Part shown: positions 1-7,223 of the stretch, one piece after another
How positions within the stretch are numbered: the stretch's first letter is position 1
How the letters are laid out: every line of letters begins with the position of its first letter
Origin: an uncultured Bacteroidota bacterium
Lineage (GTDB): Bacteria > Bacteroidota > Rhodothermia > Rhodothermales > UBA10348
Reading direction: 5' to 3'
Assembly (NCBI GenBank): GCA_937893205.1
Contig: CALBJU010000452.1
Coordinates: 1 to 9,221 of the forward strand
DNA length: 9,221 bases
Made by a program: the position numbers and the translations under genes
The notes under the pieces: model-generated
Told to the model about the DNA's origin: nothing
Databases searched by the model: none
Seen by the model: only the letters and a program-made list of their open reading frames with translations

Positions 1-2
1 GC

Positions 3-1310
3 CTAGAGACCCACGCGCTTCAGGATCAGGTCGACGTGTTTGAGATGATACTCATCGTCGAACGAGTCCCGAATCTCCTCTTCAGACAGATGCTCTCGGA
101 CGGCATCGGACTCGAGGACGATGTCCAGGAACTGGCGTTCTTCTTCCCACGCCGCCATGGCGCAGGGTTGAATCCGGTCGTAGGCGTCTTCGCGCATGAG
201 ACCCTTGTCGATCAGCTTATTGAGCAATCGCTGGCTGTTGTAGAGGCCATAGGTGCGCTGCATGTTGCGGAGCATATTCTTGGGAAAAACAACCAGATTA
301 TCGAGGAGGGACACAAATCGTGACAGCGCATAGTGAAGCACCGTCGTCGAATCCGGTAATATTACGCGCTCGGCAGACGAGTGGGAAATGTCCCGTTCGT
401 GCCACAGGGCCACGTTTTCGTAGGCCGTAACCATGTATCCCCTGAGCAGGCGTGCACACCCGGTGATGTTTTCTGAGCCGACTGGATTGCGCTTGTGGGG
501 CATCGACGATGAGCCTTTCTGACCTTTGCGGAAAGCTTCTTCCACTTCGCGGACTTCAGATTTCTGAAGGCCGCGAATCTCGACGGCTATCTTTTCCATC
601 GTGGCGCCAATGAGCGCGAGGACCGATACATAATGTGCGTGACGGTCGCGCTGTAATACTTGCGTCGAAACGGCGGCCACTTCGAGACCCAGCGTTTCGC
701 AGGTGTACTGTTCAACTTCAGGAGGTAGATGCGCAAACGTGCCGACCGAACCTGAGACCTTTCCGACTCTGACGCCTTCAGCGGCCGCGACGAACCGCTC
801 GCGGTTGCGCTTCATTTCCGAGTAGTAGAGCGCGAGCTTGAGGCCGAATGTAGTAGGCTCGGCATGCACGCCGTGAGTCCGACCCATCATCAGCGTGTGT
901 CGATGTTCATCAGCGCGCCGACCCAGCACTTCTATCATACGATCAATCTCTGTAAGGATGAGCGCATTCGCTTTCTTCAGTCTGACCGACCATGCAGTGT
1001 CAACTACGTCAGAGGATGTCAGCCCGTAATGAACCCATTTTCGCTCATCGCCCAGCGACTCACTCACGCTTCGAGTGAACGCAACCACATCGTGACGGGT
1101 GACCTCTTCGATCTCGTGAATACGGTCCACATCGAATGACGCATTCGTGCGGATCAGTTCGACATCTTCTGCTGGGATCACACCCAGCTTCGACCACGCA
1201 GCACACGCTGCAATTTCGACCTCAAGCCAGGCGTCGAATTGGGCCTGTTCGCTCCAGAGAGCGGCCATTTCAGGGCGTGTATAGCGTGCTAGCATCTCTT
1301 TTCGGGTCAC
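3..1310 (-). CDS. purB: Adenylosuccinate lyase
   Basis: This enzyme of the fumarase/aspartase superfamily acts twice in cytosolic purine synthesis: it splits SAICAR to AICAR plus fumarate, and adenylosuccinate to AMP plus fumarate. The 435-residue frame is full length for bacterial PurB. Conserved stretches are visible in order: TRHDV near 71-75, KWVHYGLTSSD near 91-101, GRTHGVHAEPTTFG near 143-156, and the superfamily signature GSSSMPHKRNP at 266-276, whose flexible loop carries the catalytic serine. His73, His94 and His146 match the three catalytic or binding histidines known from the Bacillus enzyme, allowing for the longer N-terminus. The frame opens with GTG at 1310. An ATG at 1295 giving MLARYTRPEM is an equally good or better start, since many PurB proteins begin there. 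The stop codon lies two bases inside the window edge, so the gene is complete. No key residue appears to be missing. Confidence 0.97.
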   Translation of the reverse strand: MTRKEMLARYTRPEMAALWSEQAQFDAWLEVEIAACAAWSKLGVIPAEDVELIRTNASFDVDRIHEIEEVTRHDVVAFTRSVSESLGDERKWVHYGLTSSDVVDTAWSVRLKKANALILTEIDRMIEVLGRRADEHRHTLMMGRTHGVHAEPTTFGLKLALYYSEMKRNRERFVAAAEGVRVGKVSGSVGTFAHLPPEVEQYTCETLGLEVAAVSTQVLQRDRHAHYVSVLALIGATMEKIAVEIRGLQKSEVREVEEAFRKGQKGSSSMPHKRNPVGSENITGCARLLRGYMVTAYENVALWHERDISHSSAERVILPDSTTVLHYALSRFVSLLDNLVVFPKNMLRNMQRTYGLYNSQRLLNKLIDKGLMREDAYDRIQPCAMAAWEEERQFLDIVLESDAVREHLSEEEIRDSFDDEYHLKHVDLILKRVGL

Positions 1311-1479
1311 TCAGTAGGATTAAAGCACAAAATACCACCTGACATGCTCCCCGCCTGTGAATCGGCGCAGAAAACGAAAACCACCTTACTACCTGCCCGT
1401 GCGCACAGGTTTGGGCCTACAGTCGGTTACAAGAGCGGCAGACAGGTGTCGATTATGCTCAATCAGGTCGAAACTATTG

Positions 1480-1496
1480 GATACCGTTTTGGTATC
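1480..1496. promoter_or_regulatory. Inverted repeat, probable antitoxin operator
   Basis: GATACC-GTTTT-GGTATC is a perfect 6-bp dyad with a 5-bp spacer, ending 32 bp before the antitoxin start codon. Partial echoes of the half-site (GGTACT, GGTGTC) follow in the next 25 bp. Ribbon-helix-helix antitoxins of the FitA/VapB type are known to repress their own operon by binding such repeats. That this repeat is the operator is inferred from position and symmetry only. Confidence 0.6.
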
Positions 1497-1528
1497 TTTA
1501 TGGTACTATTTAATGATGGTGTCCTATC

Positions 1529-1768
1529 ATGCCAGTGAATCTCTCTCTCAAAAACGTGCCTGACAACGTCTACGCTCGCTTGAAAAAACGGGCTCAGCTT
1601 CATCGTCGAAGCATGAACAGCGAAATCATCGAAATAATAGATCATTCCCTACGGCTCGAACGCGACCAAGAGCAACTCTGGAGGGATATCGACGAATTCA
1701 GAAGTCAACTCAATTTCACGACAACCAATGATGAAATCCGACAGGCAATTCTAGAAGGCCGAAAATGA
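1529..1768 (+). CDS. FitA/VapB-type ribbon-helix-helix antitoxin
   Basis: A 79-residue protein whose first 45 residues have the pattern of an Arc/FitA ribbon-helix-helix DNA-binding domain. A short beta strand (VNLSLKNVP) is followed by two helices (VYARLKKRAQLHRRSMNSEIIEIIDHSL), with the SMNSE turn typical of antitoxins. The charged C-terminal 30 residues would wrap and neutralise the partner toxin. In such pairs the antitoxin and toxin together repress their own promoter. The stop codon overlaps the start of the PIN gene by four bases (ATGA), the classic coupled arrangement. A perfect inverted repeat just upstream is the likely operator. No clear Shine-Dalgarno site precedes the ATG. The gene is intact, with no sign of decay, although its partner has lost a catalytic residue. 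Confidence 0.88.
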   Translation: MPVNLSLKNVPDNVYARLKKRAQLHRRSMNSEIIEIIDHSLRLERDQEQLWRDIDEFRSQLNFTTTNDEIRQAILEGRK

Positions 1769-2178
1769 TTATAGCACATTCGTCGGTGATCGTCCACGCA
1801 ATAATTGATACGGATTGCAGCGCTGAAACGAGAGTTGTTGGAAGGATCGACGCGGATTGGCACGCGCCTATCTTATGGATAAGTGAACTCCGGAGTGCCA
1901 TTCTCAAATACATGCGGATCGGGCGCTGTTCAATTGCTGAAGCCGACGAGTTTATGAGGCTAGCCAGGAGATTGATGCAAATCGGAACGGGAACGGTCGG
2001 AGACGACCACGTGCTCCGCCTCGCTCTCGATTCAGGATGTTCGACCTATGATTGCGAATTTTTGGCGATGGCGCAGCAGATGGATGCCCCACTACTCACC
2101 TACGACCGAAAGCTACTGAACGCATTCCCTGAGCTGGCTGTCACGCCGGGCGACTGGCTCGAACGAAACGCGCACTAA
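1765..2178 (+). CDS. vapC: PIN-domain VapC-like toxin with altered active site
   Basis: A 137-residue PIN-domain protein. Family members are Mg-dependent ribonucleases that cut tRNA or rRNA when the antitoxin is lost. The frame follows the domain from end to end: strand 1 MIIAHSSVIVHAII, the conserved Glu in SELRSAILKY (Glu41), the central Asp in STYDCEFLAMA (Asp96), and the final TYD (Asp114) followed by an Asn (Asn119). The first and most conserved acidic residue, expected in the 'vlDtS' motif of strand 1, is His5 here. The codon is CAT, one base away from the Asp codon GAT. Loss of this residue normally abolishes nuclease activity, so this may be an inactivated toxin whose complex with the antitoxin is kept. 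The gene is coupled to the antitoxin by an ATGA overlap. Its stop overlaps the end of the convergent sigma gene. Confidence 0.88.
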   Translation: MIIAHSSVIVHAIIDTDCSAETRVVGRIDADWHAPILWISELRSAILKYMRIGRCSIAEADEFMRLARRLMQIGTGTVGDDHVLRLALDSGCSTYDCEFLAMAQQMDAPLLTYDRKLLNAFPELAVTPGDWLERNAH

Positions 2179-2786
2179 AGAATGTGCCGTTTGTCTCGCA
2201 GGAAACGATAGAGCAGAGCCCTGGCCCGGAAGATGTGAGCTTTCACCGTTCCGAGTGGTAGATCCAGTTCCTGAGCGATCTCTTCGTAGGACTTTTCCTG
2301 TTGGTGGCGCATCACGATCACTCGGTGATACTTCTGGGGGAGCCGATCAATGGCTTCCTGAATGAGCATCTTGCGCTCGTCTTCTACGATATGCCGATCA
2401 GGTCGGTAGGAGATGTCTGGAAGTTCGTATTCCACCTCGCCGTCCTTGGTCTGGATGGGCTTGTCGATCGACATCGTGTTGAGTCTTTTCTTGCGAAGGA
2501 AGTCGATCGTGTGGTTGGTCGCGATCTTGTAGAGCCAAGTCGAAAACGCGTAGTCCGAGGAATAGGATTTGAGCGCCGCAAATGCTTTTATGAAACACTC
2601 CTGAACGAGATCGTCCACCTCGCCAGTCTTGCGCACCATTCGTTGGACGTGCCGAGACAGCGCGCCGCTGTACTTTTTCATCAACTCATGGTACGCCATC
2701 TGATCGCCGTCCAGAGCACGGGCAACCAGCAAACGATCCTGTTCACTCGACTGTGAAAACGTATTGTCTTGAGCGCCCTTGGGCAT
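2175..2786 (-). CDS. ECF RNA polymerase sigma factor (sigma-E/RpoE type)
   Basis: A 203-residue group 4 (ECF) sigma factor. Region 2 spans roughly residues 14-95, with the core-binding and -10-melting pattern GEVDDLVQECFIKAFAAL...FSTWLYKIATNHTIDFLRKKR. Region 4 covers roughly 138-198, with the helix-turn-helix KSYEEIAQELDLPLGTVKAHIFRAR that reads the -35 element. Regions 1 and 3 are absent, as usual for this class. The open frame extends 94 codons further upstream, but that extension has no sigma-like content and crosses the divergent promoter region, so the ATG at 2786 (MPKGAQDN) was chosen. No anti-sigma gene lies beside it. The divergent membrane protein has a cytosolic N-terminal part and two membrane helices, but it lacks a recognisable zinc-binding anti-sigma motif. 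The signal sensed is unknown. The stop codon overlaps the end of the convergent PIN toxin gene. Confidence 0.93.
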   Translation of the reverse strand: MPKGAQDNTFSQSSEQDRLLVARALDGDQMAYHELMKKYSGALSRHVQRMVRKTGEVDDLVQECFIKAFAALKSYSSDYAFSTWLYKIATNHTIDFLRKKRLNTMSIDKPIQTKDGEVEYELPDISYRPDRHIVEDERKMLIQEAIDRLPQKYHRVIVMRHQQEKSYEEIAQELDLPLGTVKAHIFRARALLYRFLRDKRHIL

Positions 2787-2835
2787 CCGATGAAAACGGT
2801 GATAAGTGGGGTAGCGAAATGTCAGGCAGCCGATA

Positions 2836-2867
2836 AGATAGCGACTATCTGATTGCGTCGCGACGCA
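2836..2867. promoter_or_regulatory. Two adjacent dyads upstream of the sigma gene
   Basis: AGATAG-CGA-CTATCT (2836-2850) is a perfect 6-bp inverted repeat. Three bases further on, TGCGTCGCGACGCA (2854-2867) is a perfect 14-bp palindrome. Both lie 50-80 bp upstream of the chosen sigma start codon. They could be tandem operators, or one or two hairpins in the sigma leader RNA. The assignment rests on symmetry and position only. Confidence 0.45.
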
Positions 2868-2964
2868 TCGATGTGTGACGAAGGGACAAACGTCTCCTTG
2901 CGATCCTCTATTCCGATAAACAGACGAAATTCCGCCCCTCGGGTTGCGTTCAGGCATACCGATT

Positions 2965-3003
2965 GCACCCTGTTTGTACTTCGAACGCACCCCGAATGCA
3001 CCC
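2965..3003. repeat. Phased GCACCC repeats
   Basis: GCACCC occurs at 2965-2970, 2987-2992 and 2998-3003, with starts 22 and 11 bp apart, so all three face the same side of the helix. The last two sit inside an 11-bp repeating unit (CGAAcGCACCC / CGAAtGCACCC). They lie just upstream of a TATACTTG element and would cover the place of its missing -33 element, which suits binding sites for an activator. This is inference from spacing. Confidence 0.4.
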
Positions 3004-3020
3004 CGGCATCCAATTAGACG

Positions 3021-3028
3021 TATACTTG
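3021..3028 (+). promoter_or_regulatory. Possible Bacteroidota-type -7 element
   Basis: TATACTTG matches the Bacteroidota -7 consensus TAnnTTTG at all but one fixed position. It lies 40 bp upstream of the start codon at 3068. No TTG is found at the -33 distance, and phased GCACCC repeats occupy that place instead. Confidence 0.35.
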
Positions 3029-3067
3029 GGGCTCTTCCCAGGATCAGACGCTTCGCAAAATCACGCA

Positions 3068-3862
3068 ATGAAACTATTCAACGAGACCGAAATCGGCTTC
3101 ATCCTGAAGCGTGCAGCCGAACTATCGCATGACGACTCGGACACGGCGTCCATGGGATTGTCCGTCGAGGAATTACAGCAGTTGGGCACCGAAGCTGGCC
3201 TCAATCCGGATTTCATTCTTCAGGCGGCGGCGGAGCTTCAGACATCGAGGCAGACACCGGGAAAAAAGAACTTTATTGGAGGACCGCTTTCTTACAATCG
3301 GGAGATCGTGCTCGACGGTGAAATATCATCCACCGACTGGGAAGAAATGATCACACCCATTCGCAACACATTTAAGGATCCTGGTGTGGTTTCGACCCGC
3401 AAGAACACCTTCGAGTGGACCGTAAAGTCTGATGTCGGAAGCGCCCAGGTAACCGCCCGGCTTGTAAATGGTCAGACGAGAATCAGTGTATTCTGGAACA
3501 ACCCGTCCGTGGCTGTTCTATTCATGACTCCAGTTTTTCTGAGTCTAGTTGTGTCGCTTCCGATTGTTCTTGGTGCCCTTGAAATGACCGGATTTCCGGC
3601 GGCAGCCGCAATCATCGGTGCAGTATCGACCGTGTTCCTGCTGGGACGGTTCGGCCTCGGCCGATACATAGATCGGTTCAAGGAGAAAATCGACCAGATG
3701 ATTGCTTCGTTCGAACTCATTTCTTCCAGAGGCGAACTGTCCCGCGCGCGAGAATCGCGCGTGTCTCTTCCCGAGGAGCCCAGCACTTCGCGGATCGAAT
3801 TGGAAGGGCCGGACGCAGAGGGTGAGTCCGAGCCCACCATCAGAAATCGGGATCGAGCGTAA
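3068..3862 (+). CDS. Two-helix membrane protein of unknown function
   Basis: The product has 264 residues from the ATG at 3068. A longer frame starting at 2963 exists but would run through the promoter region, and MKLFNETEIGFILKRAAELS is a natural N-terminus. The first 70 residues hold a helical module (ILKRAAELS...LSVEELQQLGTEAGLNPDFILQAAAEL) that recurs at the N-terminus of many uncharacterised Gemmatimonadota and Rhodothermota membrane proteins. A soluble, beta-rich stretch follows to about residue 170. Two hydrophobic segments near 173-197 (VAVLFMTPVFLSLVVSLPIVL) and 200-222 come next, then a cytosolic amphipathic helix and a charged, low-complexity tail rich in Ser, Glu and Arg. No catalytic motif is seen. 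It is divergent from the ECF sigma gene, so a regulatory partnership is possible. However, it lacks a recognisable anti-sigma domain, and no function is claimed. Confidence 0.8.
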   Translation: MKLFNETEIGFILKRAAELSHDDSDTASMGLSVEELQQLGTEAGLNPDFILQAAAELQTSRQTPGKKNFIGGPLSYNREIVLDGEISSTDWEEMITPIRNTFKDPGVVSTRKNTFEWTVKSDVGSAQVTARLVNGQTRISVFWNNPSVAVLFMTPVFLSLVVSLPIVLGALEMTGFPAAAAIIGAVSTVFLLGRFGLGRYIDRFKEKIDQMIASFELISSRGELSRARESRVSLPEEPSTSRIELEGPDAEGESEPTIRNRDRA

Positions 3863-3930
3863 TCGTTGCCTTCTGGCAGCCTCGTGAAGCGCGTCACATC
3901 GACTTGTCTTGCAACGGATCTTCCGAATTC

Positions 3931-3950
3931 ACGCGTACATACGTGTTTTT
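3931..3950 (+). terminator. Weak possible terminator
   Basis: ACGCGT-ACAT-ACGTGT forms a 6-bp stem with one G-T pair and a 4-base loop, running directly into TTTTT. It lies 68 bp after the stop of the two-helix membrane protein. The stem is short, so the call is tentative. Confidence 0.35.
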
Positions 3951-4012
3951 CGGGATAGTTTAGGTTTATAACGGATCGATGTATGATATTTCTTTTCCAT
4001 CATCGGAATAAA

Positions 4013-4387
4013 ATGAAAGCTAACAGTGCGTACCTCGCAATCCTGCTTGTTTCTGCCACGTTGATTCTGGCTGCCGGAAATGAATCTACCGACGCCGGAT
4101 CAAAGTCTCCTGCGAGTACCGACGGTGCAAACATCTACACCATTTCGGCAATGGGACAAGGTGACAACTGGGCTTCCTACTCGAATTACGGTAACCCTCC
4201 AATTGATTTTTGCGAGCCCGGATCGAGCATTTCTTCCCTCTGGAAGAACGGCGGATACAAGACCATCAGTGGCACATCGATGGCTACCCCGCATGCGGCA
4301 GGATTAGCTCTTCTAGGAGCCATAAGAGACGGCGGCTCAGTTAATGGTGATCCGGACGGCGAGCCGGACACGATTGGGATTCACTGA
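4013..4387 (+). pseudogene. Internally deleted subtilase (S8 peptidase) remnant with signal peptide
   Basis: The frame encodes 124 residues from the ATG at 4013, with an in-frame ATG at 3983 as an alternative. Residues 1-21 form a signal peptide (MKANSAYLAILLVSATLILA). From AAGNESTDAGSKSP onward the sequence is the C-terminal part of a subtilisin-like serine protease. It shows the oxyanion-hole Asn23 in AAGN, a stretch around YTISAMGQGDNWASYSNYG, and catalytic Ser89 in SGTSMATPHAAG. The Asp and His segments of the triad, normally 100-200 residues before the AAGN motif, are absent, so the product cannot be a working protease. The signal peptide runs straight into the motif within LAAGNES, which suggests a clean in-frame deletion at a short shared sequence. 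The C-terminal NGDPDGEPDTIGIH matches the usual natural end of such proteases. A small secreted decoy or inhibitor role is conceivable but unsupported. Confidence 0.8.
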
Positions 4388-4410
4388 CCAGCGAGTACAG
4401 GTCAAAACAG

Positions 4411-4439
4411 GAGGGCGGGCCGCTTTGCGGCCCGCCCTC
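4411..4439. terminator. GC-rich hairpin between convergent genes
   Basis: GAGGGCGGGCCGC-TTT-GCGGCCCGCCCTC is a perfect 13-bp inverted repeat with a 3-base loop. It lies 23 bp after the subtilase remnant's stop and 26 bp beyond the glutamine synthetase stop. Read on the minus strand it is followed by CTGTTTT. The plus side has only ATTTCC. It therefore most likely ends glutamine synthetase transcription and may also block the opposite transcript. Confidence 0.85.
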
Positions 4440-4465
4440 GCCATTTCCGGGAATACCTGAACCGG

Positions 4466-6649
4466 CTATTTAACAAAAAGCATATCTCTATAGGTGGGCA
4501 GCGGCCACAGATCAGCCGATGTGATGCGCTCAAGCCGGTCGGTGGCGTGGCGAACTTTATTCATCGAGGGGATCACGGAATTCAACATGTGAAGCGCCTT
4601 ATCGTGAACCGATTCGCCCCCAAGATCCTTGTTGTTGTCAATCAACTCGCTGAGGGCAACCTGAAGCTCATCGATGTAGGCTGCGATGTGATCGGCAACC
4701 TCCTTGACTCCTGTCGTCGAAACACCAACACTATTTCCCTGCTCGATCGTCTGGACCAGCGAGGAGAGGTAGCTGGAGGCAGCCGGCATCACCATCGTGC
4801 GCGCCAGTGATTCGGTGGTTTCCGCTTCGATATTTATGGTCAGGAAGTACTGCTCGACCCAGATCTCTTCGCGGCTGCGCAGTTCCGCCTCGGAGAGAAC
4901 GTTGTATTTCTCGAACAGCGTGATATTCTTTTCCGAAACCATTGTATCGAGGGCATCCAGCGTCGTTTTCAGATTCAAAAGTCCCCGCCGCTCGGCTTCA
5001 GCATGCCACTCTTCGGAGTAGTTATCACCACCAAAAATAATGGCTTTCGATTCATGAACCGCCGCTCGGATCACATCTCCGGCACTCTCTTCGAGCGAGG
5101 CGCCACTGGCCAGGCTGGCCTCGAGCGAGGTGGCCATCTCGTCCAGTGATTCGGCAACGATGGTGTTGAGGACGGTGTTCGAAAAGGACACACTCTGACT
5201 GGAGCCAACGGCTCTGAACTCGAACTTGTTGCCCGTGAAAGCGAACGGAGAGGTTCGGTTTCTGTCGCCGGCGTGTCGCGGCAGGTTCGGGAGCACCGGC
5301 GTCCCGTGAGACATCGAGCCACCCTGTTTGCTTTCTGTAGCGGATCCTTTCTCAATCTGGTTAAACACATCTTCCAGCTGATCGCCCAGAAAGATCGAGA
5401 TGATGGCAGGAGGCGCTTCATTTGCGCCCAGGCGGTGATCATTCGCAGCCGAAGCGACCGAGACCCTGAGCAGATCCTGATGGCGGTACACACTTTTGAT
5501 GACCGCTGCACAGAAAAAGAGAAACTGAAGATTATCGTGCGGATTGTCGCCCGGCTCAAGCAAGTTCATACCCGTATCGGTTGCAATCGACCAGTTGTTG
5601 TGCTTACCGCTCCCGTTGATGCCCTTGAATGGCTTCTCGTGGAGCAGACAAACCAGACCAAACTTTCGAGCGATTCGCTGAAGCGTGATCATGGTAAGCT
5701 GCTGGTGATCACACGCAATATTGGTGTTCTCAAATATGGGAGCAATCTCGTACTGGCTCGGTGCGACTTCATTGTGGCGTGTCTTGACCGGGATACCGAG
5801 ACGATAGAGTTCCTTCTCGGTCTCGAGCATGCAACTCAATACGCGATCCGGAATCGACCCGAAATAGTGGTCATCCAGCTCCTGTCCACGCGGAGGTTTC
5901 GCGCCGACCAGTGTGCGACCGCAGGTCATCAGATCCGGGCGGCGGTAGTAATACTGCTCGTCTATCAGGAAGTATTCCTGCTCCACGCCCACCGTCGAAG
6001 TCACTTTCGCCACTCCTTCCGTTCCAAATAACTTGAGGACGCGAAGCGCCTGCTTGTTGATGACTTCCATCGAACGGAGCAGGGGTGTTTTGGCATCCAG
6101 CGCTTCGCCGCCCCAGGAGGCAAATGCGGTAGGAATGGCGAGGTATGATCCTTTCGGATTCTCGACGATGAAGGCTGGCGATGTAGGATCCCAGACGGTG
6201 TAGCCGCGGGCTTCAAACGTTGCACGAAGGCCGCCACTCGGGAAAGAGGATGCGTCGGGCTCTCCCTGGATCAGATCTTTGCCCGAAAAACGGGCCATCG
6301 CGCCACCTCCTTTGTTAGGGGTGATGAAGGAGTCGTGTTTTTCGGCCGTAGAACCGGTAAGAGGCTGGAACCAGTGCGTGAAATGTGTCGCACCTCGCTC
6401 AATAGCCCACTCTTTCATAGCCTGAGCCACATCATCTCCAATCGTCGGATCGATCGGTTCGCCGCGATCGATGGTTGCCAGGAGCGTCTCGTACACCTCG
6501 ACGGAGAGACGACTTTTCATCTCGTCCAATCCGAAAGCGTTCTCACCAAAGATGGATTCAATATCCATTGGTGCAGGCTTTGAGCCATTTCCATTGGTGG
6601 TAAATTTTGTTGCAGCCAGGATGTTGAAGTCCGTGTTATGGCGACTCAT
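4466..6649 (-). CDS. glnN: Glutamine synthetase type III
   Basis: This enzyme makes glutamine from glutamate, ammonia and ATP, the entry point of nitrogen assimilation. Its 727 residues match the large GSIII class (about 700-730) and not GSI or GSII (about 350-470). Conserved stretches are in order: WFQPLTGSTAEKHDSF near 93-108, the metal-binding GVEQEYFLID at 221-230, EVAPSQYEIAP at 294-304, the ATP/glutamate loop NGSGKHNNWS at 345-354, and RTSPFAFTGNKFEFRAVGSS at 465-484. The GSIII-specific C-terminal helical part follows and ends at LWPLPTYRDMLFVK. The ATG at 6649 gives the usual short variable leader. The gene lies 50 bp behind an Lrp/AsnC regulator on the same strand with no terminator between them. 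Cotranscription and control by that regulator are likely. GSIII is typical of Bacteroidota and cyanobacteria. All visible key residues are present. Confidence 0.97.
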   Translation of the reverse strand: MSRHNTDFNILAATKFTTNGNGSKPAPMDIESIFGENAFGLDEMKSRLSVEVYETLLATIDRGEPIDPTIGDDVAQAMKEWAIERGATHFTHWFQPLTGSTAEKHDSFITPNKGGGAMARFSGKDLIQGEPDASSFPSGGLRATFEARGYTVWDPTSPAFIVENPKGSYLAIPTAFASWGGEALDAKTPLLRSMEVINKQALRVLKLFGTEGVAKVTSTVGVEQEYFLIDEQYYYRRPDLMTCGRTLVGAKPPRGQELDDHYFGSIPDRVLSCMLETEKELYRLGIPVKTRHNEVAPSQYEIAPIFENTNIACDHQQLTMITLQRIARKFGLVCLLHEKPFKGINGSGKHNNWSIATDTGMNLLEPGDNPHDNLQFLFFCAAVIKSVYRHQDLLRVSVASAANDHRLGANEAPPAIISIFLGDQLEDVFNQIEKGSATESKQGGSMSHGTPVLPNLPRHAGDRNRTSPFAFTGNKFEFRAVGSSQSVSFSNTVLNTIVAESLDEMATSLEASLASGASLEESAGDVIRAAVHESKAIIFGGDNYSEEWHAEAERRGLLNLKTTLDALDTMVSEKNITLFEKYNVLSEAELRSREEIWVEQYFLTINIEAETTESLARTMVMPAASSYLSSLVQTIEQGNSVGVSTTGVKEVADHIAAYIDELQVALSELIDNNKDLGGESVHDKALHMLNSVIPSMNKVRHATDRLERITSADLWPLPTYRDMLFVK

Positions 6650-6699
6650 TGGTGTCTGTGGTTATGCGTGTGTCGTGAGAATCGGTGTAGGTCCAGAGC

Positions 6700-7197
6700 T
6701 CATGTGGATGGATCGGCTGGCGCCAGGGGTTCGAGGAGCATCGGATCCACCGGTACCACCCGTGTATCCTTGTAGCTCGACAGAACGATTGAGCTGGAGG
6801 TCCCATGGACCCCGGGCCAGGACTGAATGGTCGAGAGCAATTGCTCCAGACCGGCAGTGTTTCGAATCAGGACCCTCAGAATGTGAGAGCCCTCTCCAGT
6901 ACTCGAATGGACCTCCTGGACCTCGTCCAATTTGCACGCGCGCTCAACAAACGACGCGTAATGCTTCGATCCATCTACCATCACACGAATGAATGCAGAT
7001 ATGTCGAATCCAACGAGACGAGGATTTACCACTGCGTGATATCCAGCAACGATACCGTGCTCCTCGAGCTTCTTGATTCGATCGCTTACAGAGGGAACAG
7101 ACAGGGATACATCTTCCGCAATTTCCTTGAGTTTTATGCGTCCCTGATCCTGCAGAAGCTGCAGGATCCGCACGTCTGTTTCATCAATTCGACTCAT
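6700..7197 (-). CDS. Lrp/AsnC-family transcriptional regulator
   Basis: A 165-residue feast/famine regulator. An N-terminal winged helix-turn-helix is seen at about residues 4-63 (DETDVRILQLLQDQGR, then LKEIAEDVSLSVPSVSDRIKKLEEHGIV). A linker follows, then the RAM effector-binding domain from about 65 to 145, with the typical RVMVDGS strand and the pattern VHSSTGEGSHILRVLIRN. The RAM domain binds amino acids and forms octamers. The ATG at 7195-7197 gives the normal family start (MSRIDETDVRIL). The acidic, proline-rich tail (LLEPLAPADPST) is a little longer than in Lrp itself. It precedes the glutamine synthetase gene by 50 bp on the same strand. The pairing suggests control of nitrogen assimilation and probably autoregulation through the AT-rich leader. 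The effector cannot be deduced from sequence. Confidence 0.94.
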   Translation of the reverse strand: MSRIDETDVRILQLLQDQGRIKLKEIAEDVSLSVPSVSDRIKKLEEHGIVAGYHAVVNPRLVGFDISAFIRVMVDGSKHYASFVERACKLDEVQEVHSSTGEGSHILRVLIRNTAGLEQLLSTIQSWPGVHGTSSSIVLSSYKDTRVVPVDPMLLEPLAPADPST

Positions 7198-7223
7198 TCA
7201 TCGTGACTTTATTTTATTAGGCG

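Noticed and set aside
1311..1528. Gap between purB and the antitoxin, with short open frames
   Set aside because: The short frames lack domains and conserved composition. Apart from the dyad at 1480-1496, nothing was supportable, including a clear purB promoter.
2963..3067. 35-codon N-terminal extension of the two-helix membrane protein
   Set aside because: It runs through the phased repeats and the -7-like element. The inner ATG gives a natural start.
2787..3068. 94-codon N-terminal extension of the sigma factor frame
   Set aside because: It has no sigma region content and covers the divergent promoter region with its dyads. The inner ATG gives a standard ECF length.
3472..3897. Minus-strand open frame of 141 codons
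   Set aside because: Antisense shadow of the membrane protein gene. It is rich in Arg and Ser without family features.
5273..6031. Long plus-strand open frame of 252 codons
   Set aside because: It lies wholly antisense inside glnN, whose frame is full length and conserved. It has no recognisable domain.
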